64,000 bases of DNA from contig CANMTD010000003.1 of the NCBI GenBank assembly GCA_947500775.1, positions 372,001-436,000 of the forward strand, written 5' to 3'. The position numbers and the translations under genes are program-made. Below the pieces are notes generated by a model. That model had not been told where the DNA came from and ran no database searches. It saw nothing but the letters and a program-made list of their open reading frames with translations. Below are positions 35,313 to 44,062 of this stretch, one piece after another (positions within the stretch are counted from its first letter, which is position 1; every line of letters begins with the position of its first letter). The stretch is from an uncultured Paracoccaceae bacterium. Its GTDB lineage: Bacteria > Pseudomonadota > Alphaproteobacteria > Rhodobacterales > Rhodobacteraceae.

Positions 35313-36185
35313 TTACGTGAACTTGCGGAAAAAACGGGTGCGGTCGAACATCTCTTCCAGCCCCTGCATCCGTTCGCGGGTCACGGGCCAGGTGCGTTCC
35401 TGCACATCGGCGATCACCGCCTCCAGCAGCAACAGAACCGCGACCGAGGAATCCCAGGCCGATGGCACGGCGATCCGGCTGCTGAAACAATGATCGGCCA
35501 CCTTGTTGACCGGCGAACACCATTGATCGGTGAACAGAACGATCCGCGCGCCCCGCTCGGCCGCCATTTCCGCCAGCTTGAGCGTGCTGTTTTCATAGCG
35601 CCGCACATCGAAAACGACCAGAACGTCGCCTTCTTTCACATCCAGCAGGTAATGCGGCCAGGCGTTCGAAATGGATTGGATATGCGTCACATCCGGGCGC
35701 GCCACCTGCATGTGCAGGAAAAAGTAATCCGCCAGCGACCGGGTGATGCGCCCGCCCACGACATAGACCGCGCGGTCCAGATCGGCCAGCAGGGCGCAGG
35801 CGTTGTCGAAGGTCGCGATATCGACCTGCGCCAGCGATTGCTGGATATTGCCCATCACCGCCTCGGTGAACCGGTTCAGGATGTGTTCCTGCGGCAGGTT
35901 GTCGACCCAGGTTTCGCGCTTGGCGATCGGGTCCGAGGCCTTATCCTCCAGCTCGCGGCGCAGGGCCGCCTGAAAATCGGGAAACCCGGTATAACCCAGC
36001 TTCTGCACCATCCGCGCGACCGTCGGCGTCGACACATCGGCATTCTTGGCGACGATGGTGATCGTGCCCAGCCCCGACACCGGGTAATTTTCCAGAATAG
36101 AGGCCGCCAGTTGTCGTTCGGCACGGGTCAGACCATCGAAGGATTTCCGAAGCCGTTCGGCAATTGTATCGGTTGGTTCAAACAT
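35313..36185 (-). CDS. RpiR/MurR family transcriptional regulator
   Basis: DNA-binding regulator of 290 residues. An N-terminal HTH_6 domain (about 1-77, with NADVSTPTVARMVQKLGYTGFPDFQ as the recognition part) is joined to a C-terminal SIS domain (about 125-265, YVVGGRITRSLADYFF). The start is supported by AGGGAGG just upstream. It is divergent from the amidohydrolase/TRAP operon, so it is the likely local regulator. SIS domains usually bind phospho-sugars, but in this context the ligand could be a pathway intermediate. An AT-rich dyad in the shared promoter region is a candidate site. Confidence 0.92.
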   Translation of the reverse strand: MFEPTDTIAERLRKSFDGLTRAERQLAASILENYPVSGLGTITIVAKNADVSTPTVARMVQKLGYTGFPDFQAALRRELEDKASDPIAKRETWVDNLPQEHILNRFTEAVMGNIQQSLAQVDIATFDNACALLADLDRAVYVVGGRITRSLADYFFLHMQVARPDVTHIQSISNAWPHYLLDVKEGDVLVVFDVRRYENSTLKLAEMAAERGARIVLFTDQWCSPVNKVADHCFSSRIAVPSAWDSSVAVLLLLEAVIADVQERTWPVTRERMQGLEEMFDRTRFFRKFT

Positions 36186-36273
36186 GCCGCGCCCTCCCTC
36201 TTGTCGGAATACCAACAATTCAATTCGATGTGAAGAAATAGTTACAGAAATTTGTTGACAGGTCGCACCGCTT

Positions 36274-36289
36274 TGAAGAATTCTTTTCA
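36274..36289. promoter_or_regulatory. Candidate RpiR operator
   Basis: TGAAGAATTCTTTTCA contains the 10-base palindrome AAGAATTCTT inside outer TGAA/TTCA arms. It lies in the 128-base divergent promoter region, 25 bases before the amidohydrolase start. TTGACA at 36255-36260 upstream could be a -35 element, with a poor -10. Confidence 0.35.
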
Positions 36290-36313
36290 TCAAGACGGGG
36301 AGTCGCGGCGGGT

Positions 36314-37105
36314 ATGACCAATAAAATCCAAGCTTTCAGGCCAGCGGCGACGCTGCCGGTCCAATGCCTGAATGCGGGCGGTGCCGGGCCGGTCGTGCTG
36401 GTCTGCGAACATGCCTCGAACCACGTTCCCGAAGACTATGACGGGCTTGGCCTGTCGCCCGATGCGCGCCAAAGCCATGTCGCCTGGGACCCCGGCGCCA
36501 TGGGCGTCGCGCGCGGCATGAGCACGCGGTTGAATGCGCCACTGGTGGCAGGTACATGGTCGCGGCTGATCTATGACTGCAACCGCCCGCCCGAAGCCGG
36601 GGACGCCATGCCCGCCACGACCGAGCTGTTCGCCATTCCCGGCAACACCGGGCTAAGCGACGCGGATAAGGCCCATCGGGTAGAAACCTGCTATATCCCG
36701 TTCCGCGACAAGCTGACCGATGTGCTGACCAAGGCCCCGCATCTGACGGTGCTGGTCACCATCCACAGCTTCACGCCGGTCTATCGCGGCGCCCGCCGCA
36801 GGGTCGAGATCGGGATATTGCACGACACCGACAGCCGGCTGGCCGACGCCATGCTGGATTGCGCGCCGCGCCACACCGATCATATTGTGGAACGCAACGC
36901 CCCCTATGGCCCGGAAGACGGGGTCACGCATACGCTGAAACTGCATGGTCTGTCGCGAGGTCTGTTGAACGTGATGCTGGAAATTCGAAGCGACCTGATT
37001 GAAACCGATGCCCAACAGGGCGCGATGGCCGAAATGCTTAGCGATCTGGTCAATGACGCGCTGGCGCATCTGAGCACCACAAACACCAGCGGGGCCCTGT
37101 CATGA
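36314..37105 (+). CDS. N-formylglutamate amidohydrolase family protein
   Basis: Zinc-dependent amidohydrolase family protein of 263 residues. The family motif VLVCEHASNHVPEDY (about 28-42), a D-x-G step at HVAWDPGAMGVA (about 55), SRLIYDCNRPP (about 83) and IHSFTPVYRG (about 150) are all present. Classical members hydrolyse N-formylglutamate in histidine degradation, but no hut genes are nearby. Here the gene leads an operon with a TRAP transporter, a glutamine-synthetase-like ligase and two alcohol/aldehyde enzymes. I suggest it cleaves an N-gamma-glutamyl or N-acyl intermediate. It overlaps dctQ by 4 bases. Confidence 0.88.
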   Translation: MTNKIQAFRPAATLPVQCLNAGGAGPVVLVCEHASNHVPEDYDGLGLSPDARQSHVAWDPGAMGVARGMSTRLNAPLVAGTWSRLIYDCNRPPEAGDAMPATTELFAIPGNTGLSDADKAHRVETCYIPFRDKLTDVLTKAPHLTVLVTIHSFTPVYRGARRRVEIGILHDTDSRLADAMLDCAPRHTDHIVERNAPYGPEDGVTHTLKLHGLSRGLLNVMLEIRSDLIETDAQQGAMAEMLSDLVNDALAHLSTTNTSGALS

Positions 37106-37671
37106 CCGCATTCATGCGCCGCTATGTCCGCTGGGTGGATGCCGTGAACTATCGGCTGGGCCGGATCGTTATGTACGGCATCTTCGCCATGGTCGGCGTG
37201 TTGCTGTGGTCGTCGATTTCGAAAACCTTTTTCCTGCCTTCGCTGTGGACCCTGGAAATCGCGCAGTTCGCGATGGTCGCCTATTACGTTCTGGGCGGGC
37301 CCTATTCCATCCAGATGGGATCGAACGTGCGGATGGATCTGTTTTATGGCGAATGGTCGGACCAGCGCAAAGCGCAGGTCGATGCGATCACCGTGCTGCT
37401 GCTGATTTTCTATCTGGGGGTTCTGTTGTACGGCGGGCTGGGATCGACCGCCTATTCGCTGGGCTATTGGGGGGACGCTCCGGTTTCCTATTTCACCGGG
37501 CTTGTCACCGGCAGCGAAGAAATCGGCCGCCTGGAACGCAGCCCCACCGCCTGGCGCCCCTTCCTGTGGCCGATCAAGGCGATCATGTGCATCGGCGTAT
37601 TTCTGATGCTTCTTCAATCCATTTCCGAGTTGTTCAAGGACATCGCGAAAATCAAGGGAATTGACCTCTGA
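37102..37671 (+). CDS. TRAP transporter small permease (DctQ family)
   Basis: Inner-membrane subunit of 189 residues with four predicted helices (about 20-40, 55-72, 92-115, 150-172). It forms the small membrane component of a sodium-driven TRAP importer. MDLFYGEWSDQRKA after helix 2 is a typical DctQ segment. A longer-than-usual loop (about 120-150) precedes the last helix. The start overlaps the amidohydrolase stop and its own stop overlaps dctM (TGATG). Confidence 0.92.
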   Translation: MTAFMRRYVRWVDAVNYRLGRIVMYGIFAMVGVLLWSSISKTFFLPSLWTLEIAQFAMVAYYVLGGPYSIQMGSNVRMDLFYGEWSDQRKAQVDAITVLLLIFYLGVLLYGGLGSTAYSLGYWGDAPVSYFTGLVTGSEEIGRLERSPTAWRPFLWPIKAIMCIGVFLMLLQSISELFKDIAKIKGIDL

Positions 37672-38993
37672 TGTCTTACGAACTGATCGCAATCCTGATG
37701 TTTTCATCGATGATGGTGATGCTGATGACCGGGCAACGGGTCTTTGGCGCCATCGGCGGCGTGGCGGCCATTGCCGCACTGACCCTGTGGGGGACCGGCG
37801 GGTCCGATATCCCGTTTTCGTCAGCCATGAAGCTGATGAAATGGTATCCGCTGCTGACCCTGCCGATGTTCATTTTCATGGGCTACGTCCTGTCGGAAAG
37901 CAAAATCGCCGATGACCTGTACAAGATGTTCCACGTCTGGATGGGGCCGATCAACGGCGGGCTGGCGATTGGCACCATCGGGTTGATGGTGCTGGTGTCG
38001 GCGATGAACGGGCTCAGCGTGGCGGGTATGGCCATCGGCGCCACCATCGCCCTGCCCGAACTGCTGCGCCGCGGCTATGACAAGCGCATGGTCACGGGCG
38101 TCATTCAGGCGGGCTCCAGCCTGGGAATTCTGGTGCCGCCCTCGGTCGTGCTGGTGCTTTATGCGATGATCGCGCGGCAACCGGTGGGGCAGTTGTGGCT
38201 GGCCGGTGTGGTGCCGGGGCTGATGATGGCGGCGATGTTCATCCTGTACATCTATATCCGCTGCCGGTTGCAGCCGGAACTGGGCCCCGCCCTGCCCCAG
38301 AGCGAACGCAATGTACCGATGTCGGAAAAGCTGCGCCTGCTGCGCGCCGGGCTTTTGCCGATCGTGATCTTCGCCGCGATGATGGTGCCCTTTGTCAACG
38401 GCTGGACCTCGCTGGTGGAAAGCTCGGCCATTGGCGCGATGACCGCCTTTGTCGCCGCCGTGGTCAAGGGCCGGATGACCCGCGCGGTGTTCGAGGTATC
38501 GGTGCGCCAGACGCTGGCGATATCGTGCATGTTCATGTGGATCATTCTGGCCGCCCTTGGGTTCGGCGCGGTGTTCGACGGGCTGGGCGCGGTCAAGGCC
38601 ATCGACACCCTGTTCACCGAACAGCTGGGGCTGGACCCCTGGATGGTTCTGGTGCTGATGCAGCTTAGCTTTCTGCTGATGGGCACCTTTCTGGACGACA
38701 CCGCGATGCTGGTCATCGTGGCGCCGCTGTATGTGCCGCTGGTCGGCGCGCTGGGGTTCGATCTGATCTGGTACGGTGTGCTTTATACCGTCACCACCCA
38801 GATCGCCTATATGACGCCGCCCTTCGGCTATAACCTGTTTTTGATGCGGGCCATGGCCCCGCCCGAGATTTCGCTGCGCGATATTTACGGATCGATCCTG
38901 CCCTTTGTCAGCGTGATGCTGTTGGCGCTGATCCTGATCATGGTCTTTCCGCAGATCGCGCTGTGGCTGCCCAATTATGTCTATGGAAAATAA
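37671..38993 (+). CDS. TRAP transporter large permease (DctM family)
   Basis: Main transport subunit of 440 residues with about 12 membrane segments. Visible family motifs are IQAGSSLGILVPPSVVLVLY (about 143-162), ESSAIGAMTAF (about 250) and the C-terminal TPPFGYNLFLMRA (about 385). It transports organic acids or zwitterions with sodium, after delivery by the DctP-type binding protein encoded next. It is translationally coupled to the small permease. Confidence 0.95.
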   Translation: MSYELIAILMFSSMMVMLMTGQRVFGAIGGVAAIAALTLWGTGGSDIPFSSAMKLMKWYPLLTLPMFIFMGYVLSESKIADDLYKMFHVWMGPINGGLAIGTIGLMVLVSAMNGLSVAGMAIGATIALPELLRRGYDKRMVTGVIQAGSSLGILVPPSVVLVLYAMIARQPVGQLWLAGVVPGLMMAAMFILYIYIRCRLQPELGPALPQSERNVPMSEKLRLLRAGLLPIVIFAAMMVPFVNGWTSLVESSAIGAMTAFVAAVVKGRMTRAVFEVSVRQTLAISCMFMWIILAALGFGAVFDGLGAVKAIDTLFTEQLGLDPWMVLVLMQLSFLLMGTFLDDTAMLVIVAPLYVPLVGALGFDLIWYGVLYTVTTQIAYMTPPFGYNLFLMRAMAPPEISLRDIYGSILPFVSVMLLALILIMVFPQIALWLPNYVYGK

Positions 38994-39062
38994 CGAGAAC
39001 TCCCACAGGAGCACGAAAGAGGCGGAAATCGCCAAACGCAACCGACCAACAAGGAGAACGAT

Positions 39063-40094
39063 ATGACCAGCAGACGCAAGTTTTTAACCACCGCCGCCAT
39101 GGCCGGTCCCGCCGCCCTGGCGACCCCGGCACTGGCCCAGTCCAAGATCAAATGGCGGATGCAGACCTATGCCGGTCCCGCACTGGCCGAACATGTGATC
39201 AAACCCGCGATCGACAGCTTCAACAAGATCGCCGGCGACGAAATGGAAATCGAACTGTACTTCGCCGATCAGCTTGTCCCCACGGGCGAGCTGTTCCGCG
39301 CGATGCAGAAAGGCACCATCGACGCGGTGCAGTCGGACGATGACAGCATGGCCTCGCCCACCGATGTGACCGTCTTTGGCGGCTACTTCCCCTTCGCCAG
39401 CCGCTACAGCCTGGATGTGCCGGTGCTGTTCAACCAATACGGTCTGAACGAAATCTGGGACGAGGAATATTCCAAGGTCGGCGTCAAGCACCTGTCCGCA
39501 GGCGCATGGGACCCCTGCCATTTCGCCACCAAGGACCCGATCCGCAGCCTTGAGGACCTCAAAGGCAAACGCGTCTTCACCTTCCCGACCGCCGGTCGTT
39601 TCCTGTCGCAGTTCGGCGTGGTGCCGGTCACCCTGCCGTGGGAAGACATCGAAGTCGCGGTACAGACGGGCGAGCTGGACGGCATCGCATGGTCGGGCAT
39701 CACCGAAGACTACACCGTTGGCTGGGCCGATGTGACCAACTATTTCCTGACCAACAACATCTCGGGCGCATGGGCCGGATCGTTCTTTGCGAATATGGAT
39801 CGCTACAACGAACTGCCCGACAACCTGAAGGAACTGCTGAAGGTCTGCATGGATCAGTCGCATTATTACCGCCAGTGGTGGTATTGGGGTGGCGAAGCAT
39901 CGCTGCGCGTCAACGGCCCCAAGATGGAACTGACCTCGATCCCCGACGAAGAATGGCAGACCGTCGAAGACGCGGCCGTCAAGTTCTGGGACGAAATCGC
40001 GGCCGAATCCGAAACCAAGGCGAAGGTTGTGAACATCTTCAAACAATACAACGCCGATATGGTGAAAGCGGGCCGCCCGTACCGCTACGGCTAA
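39063..40094 (+). CDS. TRAP transporter substrate-binding protein (DctP family)
   Basis: Periplasmic binding protein of 343 residues. The N-terminus SRRKFLTTAAMAGPAALA followed by ALAQS looks like a Tat-type signal with twin arginines. The DctP fold is visible in GRFLSQFGVVPVTLPWEDIE (about 177) and the following VQTGELDGIAWSG. The start has AAGGAGAACGAT just upstream. Placement with the permeases completes the importer. The ligand is unknown; the downstream enzymes argue for an amine or amino-alcohol-like compound or its derivative. Confidence 0.93.
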   Translation: MTSRRKFLTTAAMAGPAALATPALAQSKIKWRMQTYAGPALAEHVIKPAIDSFNKIAGDEMEIELYFADQLVPTGELFRAMQKGTIDAVQSDDDSMASPTDVTVFGGYFPFASRYSLDVPVLFNQYGLNEIWDEEYSKVGVKHLSAGAWDPCHFATKDPIRSLEDLKGKRVFTFPTAGRFLSQFGVVPVTLPWEDIEVAVQTGELDGIAWSGITEDYTVGWADVTNYFLTNNISGAWAGSFFANMDRYNELPDNLKELLKVCMDQSHYYRQWWYWGGEASLRVNGPKMELTSIPDEEWQTVEDAAVKFWDEIAAESETKAKVVNIFKQYNADMVKAGRPYRYG

Positions 40095-40105
40095 TCCAAC
40101 ATATG

Positions 40106-40131
40106 GCCGGGGGCGTGTTCATGCCCCCGGC
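40106..40131 (+). repeat. Intercistronic hairpin after the binding-protein gene
   Basis: GCCGGGGGC and GCCCCCGGC form a 9-base-pair stem with an 8-base loop and no T run. Such hairpins after binding-protein genes often raise their mRNA level relative to downstream genes. Confidence 0.6.
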
Positions 40132-40156
40132 ACCCCACCGCGTTTCAGGAGACATC

Positions 40157-41524
40157 ATGCCCGGCAATCTGACATTCGAGGCTTTGACCACAGCCGTTGA
40201 ACAAGGCGAAATCGACACCGTTCTGGTCTGCCTTGTCGATATGCAGGGCCGGTTGATGGGCAAACGGTTCCTGGCGCAGCATTTTGTCGATGGCGCCTGG
40301 GAAGAAACCCATTGCTGCAACTACCTGCTGGCCACCGATCTGGAAATGTACACCGTCGAAGGCTATGCCGCCACAAGCTGGCAGGCGGGCTATGGCGACT
40401 ATGTGATGAAACCCGATCTGACCACGCTGCGCCGGGTGCCGTGGCTGGAGGGCACCGCCATGGTGCTGTGCGACGTGCTGGATCACCACACCCACGCCCC
40501 CGTCCCCCATTCGCCCCGCGCCATCCTGCAACGGCAGATCGCGCGCCTGACCGATATGGGCTATACCGCGATGATGGCGACCGAGCTGGAGTTTTTCCTG
40601 TTCGAAAAAAGCTTCGATGACATGCGCCGCGGCGGGTATCGCGACATGACCCCGATCAGCGGCTACAACGAAGATTACCACATCCTGCAAACCACCAAGG
40701 AAGAATCGGTGATGCGCCCGCTGCGCAATCACCTTTACGCCGCCGGCATCCCGGTCGAGAATTCCAAGGGCGAGGCCGAAGCCGGGCAGGAAGAGCTGAA
40801 CATCCGCTATGGCCCGGCGCTGGACTGCGCCGATTTTCACAGCATCGCCAAACACGCCACCAAGGAAATTGCCTGGCAACAGGGCCATTCCGCGACCTTC
40901 CTGCCGAAATGGCACAAGGACCGCGTCGGCAGTTCGTCGCATGTGCATCAGTCGCTGTGGACCGCCGACGGCGATAATGTCTTTCAGGATAGCTCAGATG
41001 ATCTGGGCATGTCCGATCTGATGCGCCACTACATGGCCGGGCTGATCAAATACGCACCCGATTACACCTATTTCCTGGCGCCCTATATCAACAGCTACAA
41101 ACGGTTCCAGAAAGGGTCCTTCGCGCCCACCAAGACCGTCTGGTCGGTGGACAATCGCACCGCCGGATTCCGCCTGTGCGGGGCGGGCACCAAGGCCGTG
41201 CGCGTGGAATGCCGGATCGGCGGGTCGGATCTGAACCCCTATCTGGCGCTGGCCGCCCAGATCGCCGCAGGCATCGCGGGTATCCAAGAGGCGCTGGAAC
41301 TGGCGCCGCCCACCTCGGGCGATGTCTATGAAACCCGCAACGCCGCCGAAATCCCGCAGACCCTGCGCGACGCGACCGAAACGCTGCGCGGGTCCGCGAT
41401 GCTGCGCGCGGCCTTTGGCGAAGATGTGATCGACCATTACGCGCGCGCCGCCGAATGGGAAGTCGAAGAGTTTGACAGCACCGTGACCGATTATGAAATC
41501 GCCCGCGGATTTGAGAAAGCCTGA
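40157..41524 (+). CDS. Glutamine-synthetase family ligase (gamma-glutamyl-amine synthetase-like)
   Basis: ATP-dependent ligase of 455 residues in the glutamine synthetase superfamily. Active-site strands are present in modified form: ATELEFFLF (about 139), EAGQEELNIRYGPALDCAD (about 212), SSSHVHQSLW (about 258, where true GlnA has a GSGMH-type loop) and VECRIGGSDLNPYLALAA (about 352). It is closer to PuuA/IpuC/GlnT-type proteins, which join glutamate to an organic amine, than to housekeeping GlnA. The CAGGAGAC ribosome site fixes the start. Its neighbours (aldehyde and alcohol dehydrogenases, amidohydrolase) fit a gamma-glutamylation pathway, which is inference. Confidence 0.88.
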   Translation: MPGNLTFEALTTAVEQGEIDTVLVCLVDMQGRLMGKRFLAQHFVDGAWEETHCCNYLLATDLEMYTVEGYAATSWQAGYGDYVMKPDLTTLRRVPWLEGTAMVLCDVLDHHTHAPVPHSPRAILQRQIARLTDMGYTAMMATELEFFLFEKSFDDMRRGGYRDMTPISGYNEDYHILQTTKEESVMRPLRNHLYAAGIPVENSKGEAEAGQEELNIRYGPALDCADFHSIAKHATKEIAWQQGHSATFLPKWHKDRVGSSSHVHQSLWTADGDNVFQDSSDDLGMSDLMRHYMAGLIKYAPDYTYFLAPYINSYKRFQKGSFAPTKTVWSVDNRTAGFRLCGAGTKAVRVECRIGGSDLNPYLALAAQIAAGIAGIQEALELAPPTSGDVYETRNAAEIPQTLRDATETLRGSAMLRAAFGEDVIDHYARAAEWEVEEFDSTVTDYEIARGFEKA

Positions 41525-41527
41525 CCC

Positions 41528-42907
41528 ATGACCAAGACCCTGAAATGTATCTCGCCGATCGACGGATCGGTTTTCGCCGAACGCCCGGTGCTTAGCCCGG
41601 AACAGGCGACCGAGGCCGCGGCCCGTGCCGCCAGCGCCCAGAAAGACTGGGCCGCGCGGCCCCTGTCCGAACGCATCGCGCTGGTGCGCGCGGGCGTCGA
41701 ACGCGTGGGCCAGATGAACGACGATATCGTGCCCGAACTGGCCCATCAGATGGGCCGCCCGGTGCGCTATGGCGGTGAATTCGGCGGGTTCAACGAACGC
41801 GCCTCTTACATGGCCGATATCGCGCCCGAGGCGCTGGCCGACATCGAAATCAGCGATGATGCCGCGTTCAAACGCTATATCAAACGGGTGCCGCATGGCG
41901 TGGTTCTGGTCGTGGCGCCGTGGAACTATCCCTATATGACCGCGATCAACACCGTGGCGCCCGCGCTGATCGCGGGCAATGCGGTGATGCTGAAACACGC
42001 GACCCAGACCCTGCTGGTGGGCGAACGCATGGCCGAGGCGTTCCACGCCGTCGGTATCCCGGCGGATGTGTTCCAGAACGTCTTTCTGGATCATGACACC
42101 ACCTCGGCGCTGATTGCCGCGAAATCCTTTGGCTTCGTCAATTTCACCGGCTCGGTCGGCGGGGGCCGCGCGATGGAACGCGCCGCGGCAGGCACCTTTA
42201 CCGGCATCGGGCTGGAACTGGGCGGCAAGGACCCCGGGTACGTCATGGACGACGCCGATCTGGACGCCGCCGTCGACACGCTGATCGACGGGGCGATGTT
42301 CAACTCGGGCCAATGCTGTTGCGGGATCGAACGGATTTACGTGGCAGAATCGCTGTATGACGCCTTTGTCGAAAAGGCCGTGGCGATTGTCAGCGCCTAT
42401 AAGCTGGGCAATCCGCTGGACCCCGATACCACGCTGGGCCCGATGGCCCATGTCCGTTTCGCAGATGTGGTCCGCGCCCAGACCGCCGAGGCCGTGGCCG
42501 CAGGCGCGCGCGCGCTGATCGATCCCGCGCTGTTCCCGCAGGATGGCGGCGCCTATCTGATGCCGCAGATTCTGGTCGATGTGGATCATTCGATGCGGGT
42601 GATGCGCGACGAAAGCTTTGGCCCGGTGGTCGGTATCATGAAGGTCAAGGACGACGCCGAGGCGATTGCCCTGATGAACGACAGCGATTTCGGCCTGACC
42701 GCCTCTCTTTGGACCGGCGACATGGATCGTGCCGAACGGATCGCCGATCAGATCGACACCGGCACCGTCTTCATGAACCGCTGCGATTATCTGGACCCGG
42801 CGCTGTGCTGGACCGGCTGCAAGGACACCGGGCGCGGCGGCGGCCTGTCTGTCATCGGATTCCACAACCTGACCCGCCCGAAATCCTATCACCTCAAGAA
42901 AGCCTGA
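41528..42907 (+). CDS. Aldehyde dehydrogenase family protein
   Basis: NAD(P)-dependent aldehyde dehydrogenase of 459 residues, slightly short for the family. Landmarks are VAPWNYPYM (about 132), FTGSVGGGRAM (about 208), the general-base region LELGGKDPGYVMDDADLD (about 232), and the catalytic cysteine in SGQCCCGIERI, where three cysteines (263-265) occur in a row. It should oxidise the aldehyde produced by the adjacent alcohol dehydrogenase. It is 3 bases downstream of the ligase gene and 3 bases upstream of the dehydrogenase gene, so co-expression is almost certain. Confidence 0.92.
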   Translation: MTKTLKCISPIDGSVFAERPVLSPEQATEAAARAASAQKDWAARPLSERIALVRAGVERVGQMNDDIVPELAHQMGRPVRYGGEFGGFNERASYMADIAPEALADIEISDDAAFKRYIKRVPHGVVLVVAPWNYPYMTAINTVAPALIAGNAVMLKHATQTLLVGERMAEAFHAVGIPADVFQNVFLDHDTTSALIAAKSFGFVNFTGSVGGGRAMERAAAGTFTGIGLELGGKDPGYVMDDADLDAAVDTLIDGAMFNSGQCCCGIERIYVAESLYDAFVEKAVAIVSAYKLGNPLDPDTTLGPMAHVRFADVVRAQTAEAVAAGARALIDPALFPQDGGAYLMPQILVDVDHSMRVMRDESFGPVVGIMKVKDDAEAIALMNDSDFGLTASLWTGDMDRAERIADQIDTGTVFMNRCDYLDPALCWTGCKDTGRGGGLSVIGFHNLTRPKSYHLKKA

Positions 42908-42910
42908 GCC

Positions 42911-44056
42911 ATGACCCTGACTGCCAACTGGTCGTACCCCACCGCCATCCGCTTCGGCGCCGGGCGCATTTCCGAAATCGCCGATGCCTGTGCCGCCACC
43001 GGCATCACCAAACCTCTACTGGTGACCGACCGCGGGCTGGCCGGTCTGCCGATCACCCAGGCCACGCTGGACCTGCTGGAGGCCGCCGGTCTGGGCCGCG
43101 CGATGTTCGCCGACGTCGATCCCAACCCGAATGAGATCAACATGCAGGCCGGTGTCGATGTCTATCGCGCCGGGGGCCATGACGGGGTGATTGCCTTTGG
43201 CGGCGGCTCGGGCCTTGATCTGGGCAAGATGGTCGCCTTCATGGCCGGTCAGACCCGCCCGGTCTGGGATTTCGAAGATGTGGACGACTGGTGGACCCGC
43301 GCCGATGCGGATGCCATCGCCCCGATCATCGCCGTGCCCACCACCGCCGGCACCGGATCCGAGGTCGGGCGCGCCAGCGTCATCACCAACAGCCAGACCC
43401 ATGTGAAAAAGATCATCTTTCACCCCAAGGTGCTGCCCTCGATCGTGATCTGCGATCCCGAACTGACCGTCGGCATGCCGCAGATGATCACCGCAGGCAC
43501 CGGCATGGATGCCTTTGCCCATTGTCTAGAGGCTTTCTGCTCGCCCCATTTTCATCCGATGAGCCAGGGCATCGCGCTGGAAGGCATGCGGCTGGTCAAG
43601 GACTACCTGCCCCGCGCCTATGCCGACGGCACCGATATCGAGGCCCGCGCCCAGATGATGGCCGCCGCCGCCATGGGCGCCACCGCATTTCAAAAGGGTC
43701 TGGGCGCGGTGCACGCGCTGTCGCATCCGGTGGGCGCGGTTTACAACACCCACCACGGCATGACCAACGCGGTCGTCATTCCCCCGGTGCTCAGGATGAA
43801 CCGGCCTATGATCGAAACCCGTATCGCCGATGCCGCCAATTACCTTGGCATCAGCGGCGGGTTCGACGGGTTCTATGACTATGTCCTGCAGTTGCGCGCC
43901 GATCTGGGCGTGCCCGACAAGCTGCGCGATTTGGGCGTCGGCACCGACCGGATCGACGAAATGACCGTCATGGCGCTGAACGACCCCAGCACCGGCGGCA
44001 ACCCGGTCGAAATGACGCCGGAAAACACCAAAGCCCTGTTCGAGGCCTGCATCTAG
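42911..44056 (+). CDS. Iron-containing (type III) alcohol dehydrogenase
   Basis: Metal-dependent NAD(P) alcohol dehydrogenase of 381 residues. The cofactor loop GGGSGLDLGK (about 95), PTTAGTGSEV (about 145) and the metal-binding region GTGMDAFAHCLEAF (about 196), GLGAVHALSHPVGAVYN and THHGMTNAVV (about 262-285) supply the Asp and three His ligands. It is the last gene of the operon. By position it should oxidise an alcohol group of the imported or glutamylated substrate to an aldehyde for the gene product encoded at 41528. It ends 6 bases before the convergent LuxR-type gene. Confidence 0.94.
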   Translation: MTLTANWSYPTAIRFGAGRISEIADACAATGITKPLLVTDRGLAGLPITQATLDLLEAAGLGRAMFADVDPNPNEINMQAGVDVYRAGGHDGVIAFGGGSGLDLGKMVAFMAGQTRPVWDFEDVDDWWTRADADAIAPIIAVPTTAGTGSEVGRASVITNSQTHVKKIIFHPKVLPSIVICDPELTVGMPQMITAGTGMDAFAHCLEAFCSPHFHPMSQGIALEGMRLVKDYLPRAYADGTDIEARAQMMAAAAMGATAFQKGLGAVHALSHPVGAVYNTHHGMTNAVVIPPVLRMNRPMIETRIADAANYLGISGGFDGFYDYVLQLRADLGVPDKLRDLGVGTDRIDEMTVMALNDPSTGGNPVEMTPENTKALFEACI

Positions 44057-44062
44057 CCCCGT

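Noticed and set aside
40157-41524. Housekeeping glutamine synthetase glnA
   Set aside because: The active-site loops differ from GlnA, no glnB is adjacent, and it is embedded in a catabolic and transport operon.
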